From NCBI RefSeq assembly GCF_001273775.1, contig NZ_CP011801.1, forward strand, positions 1,342,001 to 1,406,000: a DNA stretch of 64,000 nt, given 5' to 3'. Made by a program: the position numbers and the translations under genes. Positions within the stretch are counted from its first letter, which is position 1, and every line of letters begins with the position of its first letter. The notes beneath the pieces are model-generated. The model had not been told where the DNA came from. It worked only from the letters and a program-made list of their open reading frames with translations, and searched no databases. Origin of the DNA: Nitrospira moscoviensis. GTDB lineage: Bacteria; Nitrospirota; Nitrospiria; Nitrospirales; Nitrospiraceae. This document shows, piece by piece, positions 35,962 to 44,431 of the stretch.

Positions 35962-37323
35962 ATGAAATCCAAAACCATCTTTTCCTGCCAGGCCTGCGGG
36001 CATCAGGCGCCGCGGTGGCTGGGGCGCTGCCCGGATTGCGGTGGCTGGAATACGATGAAGGAGGAGCGCCAGGCGGCGACGGGCAAGGGCCGGCCTGCGG
36101 CGATGAAGACCGTTCAGGCCCAGGCGACGCCGATCGCGGAGATCGAAGTGGTCGGAGAAGACCGCCGGCTGACCCGCATCGGTGAATTCGACCGGGTGCT
36201 GGGCGGCGGCGTGATTCCCGGCGCGGTGATCTTGATCGGCGGCGATCCCGGCATCGGCAAGACGACGCTGCTGTTGCAGGCCCTGCCGCGGCTGGCGGCG
36301 AAAGAGGCGCCGGTGTTGTACGTGTCCGGCGAGGAATCGCCGCGCCAGATCAAGATGCGCGGGCAACGGCTCGGCATCGAACATCCGAACCTGCTGATTC
36401 TCGCCGAGACCTCCCTTGAGCAGGTCTTGAAGGCGATTCATGATATCCAGCCGGCGGCCGTCGTCGTCGATTCGATTCAGACGGTCTATACGGAGCAAAT
36501 CACCTCGGCGCCGGGCAGCATCAGCCAGGTGCAGGAAGTGGCCGGCCAGCTCATGTGGTTCGCGAAGCGGGCCGGTGTGCCGGTCTTCATCATCGGCCAC
36601 GTCACCAAGGAGGGGGCGATCGCGGGGCCCCGGCTGCTGGAGCACATCGTCGATACGGTCCTGTACTTCGAAGGAGACAAGGGCCACAGCTATCGCATTC
36701 TGCGCGCGGTGAAGAATCGCTTCGGGTCCACGAACGAGATCGGGGTCTTTGAAATGAAGGACAGCGGATTGGAGGAAGTCGGCAATCCGTCGGAGCTGTT
36801 CTTGGCCGAGCGCCCGCAGCGCAGCACCGGCTCCGTCGTCGTGTCCAGTCTCGAAGGGACGAGGCCGATCCTGGTGGAGTTGCAGGCGCTGGTCTCGTCC
36901 ACGAGCTATGCCATGCCGAAGCGGATGGCGAACGGCGTGGATTTGAATCGGGTGTCGCTGCTGCTGGCGGTGATGGAAAAGCGGCTCGGCATGCACCTGT
37001 CGGGACAGGATGTCTATGTGAACGTGGTCGGCGGCCTGCATATCGACGAGCCGGCGATCGATCTCGGCATCGTCGCGGCGGTGACGTCGAGCTTGCGCGA
37101 AGTCCCGGTGGAACCGGGATTGTTGGTGCTGGGCGAAGTGGGACTGGGCGGCGAAGTGCGGGCCGTCAGCCAGGCGGAGCTGCGGATCAAAGAGGCGGCC
37201 AAGATGGGGTTCAAACGCTGCCTGCTGCCCGACCGAAATCTGGCGAAGATCGAACCGGTGGACGGGATGGACCTGATCGGCATCAACGAAGTCGGCGAGG
37301 CGCTGGATGTGGTATTGGCGTAG
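35962..37323 (+). CDS. radA: DNA repair protein RadA
   Basis: 453 residues. Zinc finger CQACGHQAPRWLGRCPDCGGW at the N-terminus, Walker A GGDPGIGKTTLL, the RadA-specific KNRFGSTNEIGVFEM and a Lon-like C-terminal domain (LGEVGLGGEVRAV). It acts in branch migration during recombination. The start at 35962 places the zinc finger near the N-terminus, as in the family. Confidence 0.96.
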   Translation: MKSKTIFSCQACGHQAPRWLGRCPDCGGWNTMKEERQAATGKGRPAAMKTVQAQATPIAEIEVVGEDRRLTRIGEFDRVLGGGVIPGAVILIGGDPGIGKTTLLLQALPRLAAKEAPVLYVSGEESPRQIKMRGQRLGIEHPNLLILAETSLEQVLKAIHDIQPAAVVVDSIQTVYTEQITSAPGSISQVQEVAGQLMWFAKRAGVPVFIIGHVTKEGAIAGPRLLEHIVDTVLYFEGDKGHSYRILRAVKNRFGSTNEIGVFEMKDSGLEEVGNPSELFLAERPQRSTGSVVVSSLEGTRPILVELQALVSSTSYAMPKRMANGVDLNRVSLLLAVMEKRLGMHLSGQDVYVNVVGGLHIDEPAIDLGIVAAVTSSLREVPVEPGLLVLGEVGLGGEVRAVSQAELRIKEAAKMGFKRCLLPDRNLAKIEPVDGMDLIGINEVGEALDVVLA

Positions 37324-38191
37324 CCAAGGCAAAACTAAAAATGAAAAATTAAAAATTCCGAGGGGGCTCCTTTTTGCAGTTTCCATTTTTCATTTTACAT
37401 TCGCGCTCACTGCCTGCGCGCTCTTCGCCCCGAAAGAAGAAGCACCGCCCTTGAAGCAGGCGACGGCCGAAGAGCTGACCGCGCTGCTCCGCCAGCGGGA
37501 ATCCGCCATTGAGTCGATCAAGGGCCTGTTCAGCGCCAAAATCCGCGGCGGGCTCATTCCCATCGCCTCGCGCGTCGAAGGCGCCGTGTATTACCGCCGT
37601 CCGAACGCCTTGCGGCTCAGGGGGTTTACGCCGGTCGGGGGCGAACTGTTCGAGCTCGTGCAAGTCGACGATCAGTACAAGCTGCGGCTGCCGACGATGG
37701 GCCGCGTCCTGGCGGGCCGCCAATCCGACATGGGTGAGATGGGCAAGCTGGCGCGACCGTTTCAGTTGAGCGTCTGGGCCATGGGCGGCCTGCTCGGCAC
37801 CGGTTCCATTGCGAAAGGCGAGACCGTCAAACTGGTGGAAGACGGCGAGCGCTATCGCTTGGATGTCTCCGGACCGCCCGGAGATCAGACGAAGAGGCCC
37901 GTCCTGCAGCGCCGCCTCTGGTTCGATCGGCACAATTTGCTGGTGGTCCAAGAAGAGCGCCTGGGATCGAACGGCGAGGTGGAGGCCACGATCCGCTATG
38001 AGGATTTCAGGCCCATCGATGACGGAGCGGTCGAACCGGTTGCGGCGCACGCCCCGGCCCCGGGCCGCCTGCTGCGCCCCTTCAAGATTTCCCTGGAAGA
38101 CGGCCGAGGTCAGGGGAGCGTGCAGGTGACCTTCCATGAGATCATCCCCAATCAAGCGTTGAAGGCCGAAGAACTCGGCCATATTTCTTGA
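37307..38191 (+). CDS. Outer-membrane lipoprotein of LolA/LolB-like type
   Basis: 294 residues; the ATG at 37307 overlaps the radA end by 17 bases and is the only good in-frame start. Lipobox LTAC puts the lipid on Cys36. The mature part begins EELTALLRQRESAIESIKGLF and continues with beta strands (GAVYYRRPNALRLRGFTPVG, YKLRLPTMGRVLAG), the pattern of the LolA/LolB/DUF4292 fold. The codons for the signal peptide lie inside an AT-rich inverted repeat, unlike the rest of the gene. It sits before tsaB. Confidence 0.75.
   Translation: MWYWRSQGKTKNEKLKIPRGLLFAVSIFHFTFALTACALFAPKEEAPPLKQATAEELTALLRQRESAIESIKGLFSAKIRGGLIPIASRVEGAVYYRRPNALRLRGFTPVGGELFELVQVDDQYKLRLPTMGRVLAGRQSDMGEMGKLARPFQLSVWAMGGLLGTGSIAKGETVKLVEDGERYRLDVSGPPGDQTKRPVLQRRLWFDRHNLLVVQEERLGSNGEVEATIRYEDFRPIDDGAVEPVAAHAPAPGRLLRPFKISLEDGRGQGSVQVTFHEIIPNQALKAEELGHIS
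37338..37396. repeat. AT-rich inverted repeat within lipoprotein signal-peptide codons (copy A)
   Basis: AAAATGAAAAAT at 37338-37349 and its exact complement ATTTTTCATTTT at 37385-37396 enclose 35 bases including GGGGGCTCCTTTTTGCAG. A similar element occurs at 42208-42275. Both lie in the 5' codons of lipoprotein genes. Confidence 0.75.
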
Positions 38192-38977
38192 ATGACGATG
38201 AAAGTGCTCGCGGTGGAAACCGCCACCTCATGGCAAAGTGTCGCGCTGCTGGAAGACGGCCACGTGTTGGCCGAGCATGAGCAGGACGCCGCCGGCTCTC
38301 ACGCGGCGCTGTTGTTGCCCGCCATCGATCAGTTGCTGAGCAAGACCGGCCTGCGATTGACGGATCTCGACGGCCTGGCCTGCTCCATCGGCCCCGGGTC
38401 GTTCACGGGCATTCGTGTCGGCTTGTCGACCTGTTTGGGCTTGCGCGCTGCGACCGATCTCCCGCTCGCCTTGGTGCCGACATTGGAAGCGATGGCGTGG
38501 AGCGTCAAGCGCGATCACCGGACGCTGTGCCCCGTCCTGACGAGCCGAAAGGGCGAAGTCTATTGGGCCCTGTTTCGCCGGGCGAAGAACGGGCTGGAGC
38601 GGGTGCTCGCCGAGCATGTCGGCTCGCCGCAGGCCTTGGCGAGGAGTCTCGCCGACGACACGCTGCTGTTCGGCGACGGCTGGTCCGCCATGGAAACCGA
38701 GATCCGCGCCGCCTTGCCTTCGTCGGTCCGGGCGATCGAAGGGCCGCCGTCCGCCGTCAAGCCGTCTGCGGTGGCGGTGGCGCTCATGGGGATCGAGCGA
38801 CTGCGGAGAGGGGAACGCGCGCCGATGCAGGTCGTCCCGCTCTATGTCCAGCGGGCCGAGGCGGAGCTCAAGTACGAGCAGTCGGGCGGGGTCTCTCCGG
38901 TGGCGCGCCGGCAAGAACGGGTGAAGAGAAAGGTCGCCGAGCGGCTCGCGCGGGGGGGCCGCGGAGGCCGGCGATGA
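38192..38977 (+). CDS. tsaB: tRNA t6A biosynthesis protein TsaB
   Basis: 261 residues. ASKHA-fold motifs: VLAVETATSWQSVAL at the N-terminus and SIGPGSFTGIRVGLSTCLGLR, the TsaB signature. It partners TsaD in making threonylcarbamoyl-adenosine at tRNA position 37. Translation may start at the ATG at 38198 (MKVLAVE). The C-terminal 35 residues are Arg-rich and not part of the usual domain. The stop overlaps the rimI start (ATGA). Confidence 0.93.
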   Translation: MTMKVLAVETATSWQSVALLEDGHVLAEHEQDAAGSHAALLLPAIDQLLSKTGLRLTDLDGLACSIGPGSFTGIRVGLSTCLGLRAATDLPLALVPTLEAMAWSVKRDHRTLCPVLTSRKGEVYWALFRRAKNGLERVLAEHVGSPQALARSLADDTLLFGDGWSAMETEIRAALPSSVRAIEGPPSAVKPSAVAVALMGIERLRRGERAPMQVVPLYVQRAEAELKYEQSGGVSPVARRQERVKRKVAERLARGGRGGRR

Positions 38978-39510
38978 CCGGGGGAACGATGGCGGACGAC
39001 CTGGTGATTGTCCCAGCTTCCTCCGGCATGGTGTCCGACATTCTGCGCCTCGAAGAGGCTTGCTTCTCGGCCCCCTGGACGCGCAAAATGTTGGAGGCCG
39101 AGCTGAGCGGCAATCCCTTTGCGCACTTTCTGGTGGCCCAGGATGGTGCGGGAGCGATCGTCGGCTATCACTGCTTTTGGATCGTCTTTGAAGAGCTTCG
39201 GTTGATGAATCTGGCGGTCTGCGAATCGAGGCGCCGGCAGGGCCTTGCCCGGCGGCTGGTGATCGAAGCCCTGCAGACGGGGCTTTCCCGGTCCGCAACG
39301 CGGGCCGTGCTGGAGGTCCGGGCGTCCAATCAGGCCGCGCTCGCCTTGTATCGACAGCTGGGTTTTGCGCCGGTCAGCACACGCCGCCAGTACTACACGA
39401 ATCCGATTGAAGATGCCGTCCTCATGGAATTGGACCCCCTGGCGGTTCCCGCACAACGACTGCAAGGCCGCGTACCGAATGTCGGAGGTGGATCAGTCCC
39501 CGCACACTAA
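38974..39510 (+). CDS. rimI: Ribosomal-protein-S18-alanine N-acetyltransferase RimI
   Basis: 178 residues; an ATG at 38989 (MADDLV) preceded by GGGG is an alternative start. GNAT motifs: RLMNLAVCESRRRQGLARRLV binds acetyl-CoA and NQAALALYRQLGFAPVSTRRQYYTN is the RimI C-terminal signature. It is coupled to tsaB, a very common bacterial pairing. Confidence 0.93.
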   Translation: MTGGTMADDLVIVPASSGMVSDILRLEEACFSAPWTRKMLEAELSGNPFAHFLVAQDGAGAIVGYHCFWIVFEELRLMNLAVCESRRRQGLARRLVIEALQTGLSRSATRAVLEVRASNQAALALYRQLGFAPVSTRRQYYTNPIEDAVLMELDPLAVPAQRLQGRVPNVGGGSVPAH

Positions 39511-39531
39511 CCTAACGTAGGAGGTGTCGCA

Positions 39532-39774
39532 ATGCTGACGGAACACATGATCGCGGAACGGCTTCGCCAATCCAACCATGAATTCCGGGAGCTGGAAGAG
39601 TCGCATCATCGGCTCGATGCGGAACTGAACGAATTGCAGAAGCGCCACGTGCTCACGCCGGCGGAGGAAGTCGTCAAGAAACGGTTGCAGAAAGAAAAGC
39701 TCGCGAAGAAGGACAAGTTGGCGGAATTGATCCGGCTGTATCGCGAGCACGATATGCAGCACGCCGCCCATTAA
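39532..39774 (+). CDS. YdcH family (DUF465) small coiled-coil protein
   Basis: 80 residues behind a strong TAGGAGGTG. HHRLDAELNELQKRHVLTPAEE and VVKKRLQKEKLAKKDKLAELI are typical of YdcH: a short helical hairpin. The function is unknown. Confidence 0.88.
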   Translation: MLTEHMIAERLRQSNHEFRELEESHHRLDAELNELQKRHVLTPAEEVVKKRLQKEKLAKKDKLAELIRLYREHDMQHAAH

Positions 39775-39825
39775 CACACGGAACGTTTTCGGTCGCCGGT
39801 CCGCCCGGCGACCGCCTCGGTCGTC

Positions 39826-40602
39826 ATGGCCCAGATCATCAATCCCCTTGCCGCACATATCAGGACCGTCAAGCGGCGATTGATCATCATCGGCGCGACG
39901 ATCCTCGCCGCCCTCGTCGTGGCCTTCTCCTTCTCGGCCGACATGGTCGCCTGGCTGAACCGCCCGTTCCCGAATCAGCTCGTATTCTACGGCCCGACGG
40001 AGGCGCTCTTCGCCTCCATCAAGGTGTCGTTCCTGGCGGCGGTGATCCTCAGCCTGCCGGTCATCTTCTATCAATGTTGGAAGTTCGTCGAGCCGGCCCT
40101 GTTGCCGAAGGAGCAACAGTGGGCGATCCCGCTCTTTCTCCTGGCCGGCGGCCTGTTCGCGCTCGGATTGGTCTTTTGCAATCTCGTGATCCTGCCGCTC
40201 GTCATCGATTTCTTCGTGAGCTTCGGGCTGGATCGCGACATCACGCCGCAGTTGGGCGTCGGAACCTATATCGATTTCAACGTGAAATTTCTGCTGATTT
40301 TCGGCTGTGCGTTCGAGCTGCCGCTGGCCATGACGCTGCTCGCCGTGGCGGGGGTGGTCACGGGGCGTGTGTTCGCCCGGTACCGTAAACACGCCGTGCT
40401 CCTGTGCCTCATCGTGTCGGCCATCGTGACGCCGGATGCCACGCTGTTTACGATGCTGTTGATGGCGGTGCCGATGATGGTGCTGTACGAGATCGGCATT
40501 CTCGGCGCGCGCCTCTTCGGCCGCGAAAAGGACGGCGGCGGGATGGACTTGCCTCTGGACCCCGATCTGCCCATGGGAACGGCGGGGACCAGAGTCCGCT
40601 GA
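39826..40602 (+). CDS. tatC: Sec-independent protein translocase subunit TatC
   Basis: 258 residues and six transmembrane helices. PTEALFASIKVSFLAAVILSLPVIFYQCWKF, given here as the region at residues 57-88, is the TatC signature with the conserved Glu in FVEPALLPKEQ. It recognises twin-arginine signal peptides and forms the folded-protein exporter with TatA/B, which are not in this window. Confidence 0.95.
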   Translation: MAQIINPLAAHIRTVKRRLIIIGATILAALVVAFSFSADMVAWLNRPFPNQLVFYGPTEALFASIKVSFLAAVILSLPVIFYQCWKFVEPALLPKEQQWAIPLFLLAGGLFALGLVFCNLVILPLVIDFFVSFGLDRDITPQLGVGTYIDFNVKFLLIFGCAFELPLAMTLLAVAGVVTGRVFARYRKHAVLLCLIVSAIVTPDATLFTMLLMAVPMMVLYEIGILGARLFGREKDGGGMDLPLDPDLPMGTAGTRVR

Positions 40603-40619
40603 TGACAAGGAGCGCGATC

Positions 40620-41684
40620 ATGCGAACCCTCGCGTCGGTCGTTGTGCTGATCCTCGCGGTGGCGGCGCCGGGCCGGCTTTCGGCGGAAGCGCCGCCGGCC
40701 GGGATTCCCGCACCCCATGCGGGTCCCCAAGGTGGAACGAAGGCGCCCGGCCCGTTCGATCAAACGGCCGCCAGCGTCCAGGCCCTCACGATGGCCGGCA
40801 AGGATACGCTCTATGCCGGATCGTTCGGCCACGGCATCTTTCGCAGCAGCGACCGGGGCGCCAACTGGGCTCCGGTCGGAACCGGCGTGTCGGATCCCTT
40901 TATTCTGAGCCTGGCGACGGCCAAAGACGGCGCCGTCTACGCAGGGACGTTCCGCGGGGGCGTCTTCCGCACGCGCGATGAAGGCAAGACCTGGCAGCCG
41001 GTCAATGCCGGATTGAAGCGGTTCGAGGTCAAAGCCCTGTTGGTGTCCGGGGAGGAGCTTTACGCCGGCACGGGCGACGGAGTCTATCGGTTGAACGAGG
41101 CCGGCGATCGCTGGTCGGTCGTGACGTCCGGATTGGACGACATTCTGGTCCATGCGTTGGCCCGGTCGTCGGACGGCACGCTCTTCGCCGGCACGTCGGG
41201 CAAGGGCGTGCTGCGGTTCAAGCACAATGCCGACGGCTGGGTGCGGATGCGGCATGGCCTCAAAGACCATGAAGGCATGGTCGAGAACTTCATTCGCGTG
41301 CTGGTCATCGGTCGCGATCAGAGCATCTTTGCGGGGACCTTCGACGGCGGCGTGTTCCGCAGCACGGACGGCGGCGCGACCTGGCGGCCGATCAGCCGGG
41401 CCTTGCCCAACGATTCGATCCGCGGGATCGTGTTGGGCGAGCAGGAAGTGATCGTCGCCACCGGCCACGGCGTGTTCAAGAGCGTCGATAAGGGCCGGCA
41501 ATGGATGCCCGTGAACAAGGGCCTCACGAATCTGGCGATCCAGGTCTTGATCGGTTCCGGAGACGGAGGCCTCTATGCGGGAACCAGCTCGGGAGTATTT
41601 CGAAGCGACGACGGTCTCACCTGGGTGGCCGTCAATCAAGGGCTGGAAGGGGGACTCGCTCCGCCGCCCTTTTTATTCCGATGA
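40620..41684 (+). CDS. Secreted beta-propeller (YCF48/sortilin-like) repeat protein
   Basis: 354 residues from the ATG at 40620 (AAGGAG 8 bases before); an ATG at 40602 is possible. A signal peptide ends near GRLSAEAP. About seven repeats of roughly 40 residues follow, each with a GTFxGGVFRSxDxGxTWxxV core (SFGHGIFRSSDRGANW, TFRGGVFRTRDEGKTW, TFDGGVFRSTDGGATW, KSVDKGRQW), the Asp-box propeller pattern. It probably sits in the periplasm. The ligand is unknown. Confidence 0.85.
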   Translation: MRTLASVVVLILAVAAPGRLSAEAPPAGIPAPHAGPQGGTKAPGPFDQTAASVQALTMAGKDTLYAGSFGHGIFRSSDRGANWAPVGTGVSDPFILSLATAKDGAVYAGTFRGGVFRTRDEGKTWQPVNAGLKRFEVKALLVSGEELYAGTGDGVYRLNEAGDRWSVVTSGLDDILVHALARSSDGTLFAGTSGKGVLRFKHNADGWVRMRHGLKDHEGMVENFIRVLVIGRDQSIFAGTFDGGVFRSTDGGATWRPISRALPNDSIRGIVLGEQEVIVATGHGVFKSVDKGRQWMPVNKGLTNLAIQVLIGSGDGGLYAGTSSGVFRSDDGLTWVAVNQGLEGGLAPPPFLFR

Positions 41685-41702
41685 CCAGAAAGGATTGAAG
41701 GC

Positions 41703-42212
41703 ATGTCGGATGTAAGCGAGAAGACGACCGCGACGATCGCGGTCAGCAGCAAGGGCCAGCCGTTGGGGAATATCGTCCTGCGCTTTTTCCCGGACGTGGC
41801 GCCGGGCCATGTGAGGAATTTCGTGAAGCTCTCCAAAGAGGGCTTCTACAACGGGACGACGTTTCACCGGGTGATTCCCGGCTTCATGATCCAAGGCGGC
41901 GATCCGAACAGCAAGAGCCCCGATCGGGCCTCCCACGGGATGGGCGGGCCCGGCTACAAGATCAAGGCGGAGTTCAACAGCAAGCCGCACAAGCGCGGCA
42001 TCGTGTCGATGGCGCGGGCGAACGACCCGGACAGCGCGGGCTCCCAATTTTTCATCTGCGTGGCGGATGCGCATTTTCTCGACTGGCAGTACACGGTCTT
42101 CGGCGAAGTCGTCAGCGGCATGGACGTGGCCGACAAGGTCGTCAACATGAAGCGCGACGGCCGCGACAATCCGCTGGAGCGGGTGGAGATGACGGTCACC
42201 GTCAGTGAATGA
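41703..42212 (+). CDS. Cyclophilin-type peptidyl-prolyl isomerase
   Basis: 169 residues, no signal peptide, so cytoplasmic. FYNGTTFHRVIPGFMIQGGDP, FNSKPHKRGIVSMARANDPDSAGSQFFI (the regions near residues 51-71 and 94-121) and FLDWQYTVFGEVV are the cyclophilin active-site blocks with the catalytic Arg. The last codons run into the AT-rich inverted repeat of the next gene. Confidence 0.94.
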   Translation: MSDVSEKTTATIAVSSKGQPLGNIVLRFFPDVAPGHVRNFVKLSKEGFYNGTTFHRVIPGFMIQGGDPNSKSPDRASHGMGGPGYKIKAEFNSKPHKRGIVSMARANDPDSAGSQFFICVADAHFLDWQYTVFGEVVSGMDVADKVVNMKRDGRDNPLERVEMTVTVSE

Positions 42213-42275
42213 AAAATTCAACATGAAAAATGGAGGTCGAGCTCTTTTTGCACTTGGCATTTTAAATTTTTCATT
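42208..42275. repeat. AT-rich inverted repeat within lipoprotein signal-peptide codons (copy B)
   Basis: AATGAAAAATT at 42208-42218 and its exact complement AATTTTTCATT at 42265-42275. Between them GAGCTCTTTTTGCACTTGG resembles the loop of copy A (GGGCTCCTTTTTGCAGTT). Copy B spans the stop of the cyclophilin gene and the start of the lipoprotein gene. Confidence 0.75.
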
Positions 42276-42927
42276 ACTCATCGCCGCCTGCGCCATTCCG
42301 CAGGTGCCGTCGCGGACGGTGTATGAAGACCCGGTGAACTACGTGCGGCTGGAGGAAGATCCGGGCGTGCTGCCGGAATGGCCGCCCAGCCACCACGCCC
42401 ATCCGGCCGCCATCTCACCCGACACGTTGCGGACCATTTTGTCGGGCCTGAAAATCCAGGAGCATCGCATCGCGCCCCAGCGATGGATTCAGGGCGACGC
42501 CCCGTTGGTGCCCGCCTTTACCGACGAACAGGTGGCGCTGTTGTCCGTGCAGCTTGCCGAGGCGCTGGCCGAAGCGAAGTACGACGAACGGGTGACCTTT
42601 TATCTCAGCCAGCCGCAGACCTCGGCCAAGCGGATCATCACGTCGGGCGGCCTCTATGTGCAGGACTCGGAGCTGCATTTCCTGCTGGGGAATTGGCAGA
42701 TCGTCTACGGCATCCCGACATACGGCATGATCTACGATCGGCGCTATCCCATGCGGCCGACCGCCGCGAAGGGGTTCGACTTGTTTTTCGAGCAGCCGGA
42801 GGCGGTCAAGCATGTGAAGAGCAGCTGGATCGACGGCCTGTTCGCCAACTCGACGGACGAGCTGGTTTTGGATTTGACCAAGATCAAGCACGCCGATCCT
42901 GCTCCCACCGCCGCCCCGGTCACGTAG
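42223..42927 (+). CDS. Lipoprotein of unknown function
   Basis: 234 residues from the ATG at 42223; a GTG at 42205 gives six more. Lipobox LIAAC. The mature part (YEDPVNYVRLEEDPGVLPEW, SPDTLRTILSGLKIQEHRI, VTFYLSQPQTSAKRIITSGGLYVQDSELHFLLGN in the middle, YDRRYPMRPTAAKGFDLFF later) has no family I recognise. The signal-peptide codons lie in the AT-rich repeat. The gene is convergent with the TolC gene, with a palindromic element between them. Confidence 0.75.
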   Translation: MKNGGRALFALGILNFSLLIAACAIPQVPSRTVYEDPVNYVRLEEDPGVLPEWPPSHHAHPAAISPDTLRTILSGLKIQEHRIAPQRWIQGDAPLVPAFTDEQVALLSVQLAEALAEAKYDERVTFYLSQPQTSAKRIITSGGLYVQDSELHFLLGNWQIVYGIPTYGMIYDRRYPMRPTAAKGFDLFFEQPEAVKHVKSSWIDGLFANSTDELVLDLTKIKHADPAPTAAPVT

Positions 42928-42939
42928 GATGGCAGCAGT

Positions 42940-43072
42940 CTAGCAGGCTGCTCAAAATCGCACCCAACGAGGCCGCAGGCGAGGCGAACACCGCAGGCGT
43001 ACCCTCAGGGGTACGTTGAGGATTTCGACGAGTCGAGAACGAAGTTCGGTGCGATTTTCAGCAGCCCTGTCA
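42940..43072. repeat. MITE-like palindromic element, copy 2
   Basis: 133 bases with near-perfect terminal inverted repeats of about 25: CTAGCAGGCTGCTCAAAATC... on the left and ...GCGATTTTCAGCAGCCCTGTCA on the right. A GGGTACG/CGTACCC stem-like centre and GAGGCCGCAGG...GAGAACGAAG are shared with copy 1 at 19958-20125. The right end supplies the stop codon of the TolC gene. It lies between convergent genes and could end transcription of both. Confidence 0.8.
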
Positions 43073-44431
43073 GCGGAGCGTCGGATCGATTTGCAACTGC
43101 GCGCTCCCGCCCGCCGCATAGGCGAGCGTCACCTCGGCGATCTTGTAGTCATACTGGGCTTCCGCCAGTTTGGTTTGCGCCAGCGTGACCGCCACTTCCG
43201 ACTGCGTGACCTCCACGATCGAGCCGAGCCCGAGCTTGTACCGCTGCCGCGCGAGGCTCAGCGCTTCCTGCGCCGTCTTCACTTGCTCTTCGGCCAGTTT
43301 GATCTGCTGTGCGAACGTAATCGTGTCGAGATAGGCGTTCGTGACCTGCTGGGTCAACGCCTGCTCGATGTTCACGCTTTGCGCGGTCGCGGCCGCCTGC
43401 TGCGCCGACGCTTCCTTGACCTGGTTCTCAATTAAGCCGCCGGTGAAGATCGGCATCGAGACGAGGCCGGCGGCGGCCCACCAGCTTCCGGTATTGGCGT
43501 CGCGGTTCGGATCGAAGGTGTCGTAGTAGCCGCCGCTCGCGATGGCGGACACAGTGGGAAGGTACTGACTTTTCATCGCCCTGGTTCGCGCCTCGGCCGA
43601 AGCCGTCTGCTCCTTGGCGCGTTTCAACTCGGGGTGGCTCAGGCTTTCCGTGATGAGATCCTCCAGGGTTCGCTGCGGCCGAACGTCGATGGCGATATCC
43701 TCCAATGTGTAGTCGTCCGATCCCTGCACGCCCATGGTCCGATTGAGATCGGCGAAGCTCGACTTGAGATCGTTCCGGCTCCTGACCAAGAGCGATTCCG
43801 CATTCACCAGTTCGACGCGCACCAGATCCAGATCGAGCTTCGATTTCAACTGCTGCCGATACAGCGCCTCGATCTGCCCGGCGATGATGCCCCGCTCCCG
43901 CACCGTTTCCTCCGCAATTTGCACCAGGCGGCGGCGTTTCAGGCTGTTCAGATAGCTGCGCTGCACGTTGACGATGATGAGCGCCCGCCGCGCGTTCACG
44001 TCCTGCTCCTGGGCCCGCTCCCCGTACCGGGAGGATTCCACCAGGTTGCGGGTATAGCCGAAGTCGTAAATCCGCTGGCTTGCCAGAACGCCGGCGGCGT
44101 ACGCGCTCACATTGGGCCGCAGCATGGCCCCTGCCGGGGCGACGAATCGCGGATTGATTCCGGCGGCGCCGGCCGCTCCGTCCGCGTTGGCGTACACCTG
44201 CGGATAGTACAGTGACTTGGCCTGCTCGGTTCGGGCGGATGAGGCCAGCAGGCCGGCCGTGCCTTCCTGGACGATGGGATGGTTTTGGAGGCCCGTTTCG
44301 ATCGCTTGCTGCAGGCCGAGAAATCGGCCTTTTCCGGTCATGTCCGGTGAGCCGACCGCCTGGGTGGCGACGAGCGGCGCCGATGCGAGCACCAGACCGA
44401 TGCAGACTATCGAGGAGAGGGATCGTTTCAT
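43070..44431 (-). CDS. TolC-family outer-membrane efflux protein
   Basis: 453 residues. A signal peptide ends near VATQAVGS. Two long-helix repeats, each starting with an OEP motif (LQQAIETGLQNHPIVQEG and LEDLITESLSHPELKRAKEQ), and alternating coiled-coil stretches are typical of TolC exit ducts. It is the last gene of an RND operon: its start overlaps the adaptor stop (ATGA). Its stop codon is in the palindromic element. Confidence 0.93.
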   Translation of the reverse strand: MKRSLSSIVCIGLVLASAPLVATQAVGSPDMTGKGRFLGLQQAIETGLQNHPIVQEGTAGLLASSARTEQAKSLYYPQVYANADGAAGAAGINPRFVAPAGAMLRPNVSAYAAGVLASQRIYDFGYTRNLVESSRYGERAQEQDVNARRALIIVNVQRSYLNSLKRRRLVQIAEETVRERGIIAGQIEALYRQQLKSKLDLDLVRVELVNAESLLVRSRNDLKSSFADLNRTMGVQGSDDYTLEDIAIDVRPQRTLEDLITESLSHPELKRAKEQTASAEARTRAMKSQYLPTVSAIASGGYYDTFDPNRDANTGSWWAAAGLVSMPIFTGGLIENQVKEASAQQAAATAQSVNIEQALTQQVTNAYLDTITFAQQIKLAEEQVKTAQEALSLARQRYKLGLGSIVEVTQSEVAVTLAQTKLAEAQYDYKIAEVTLAYAAGGSAQLQIDPTLR

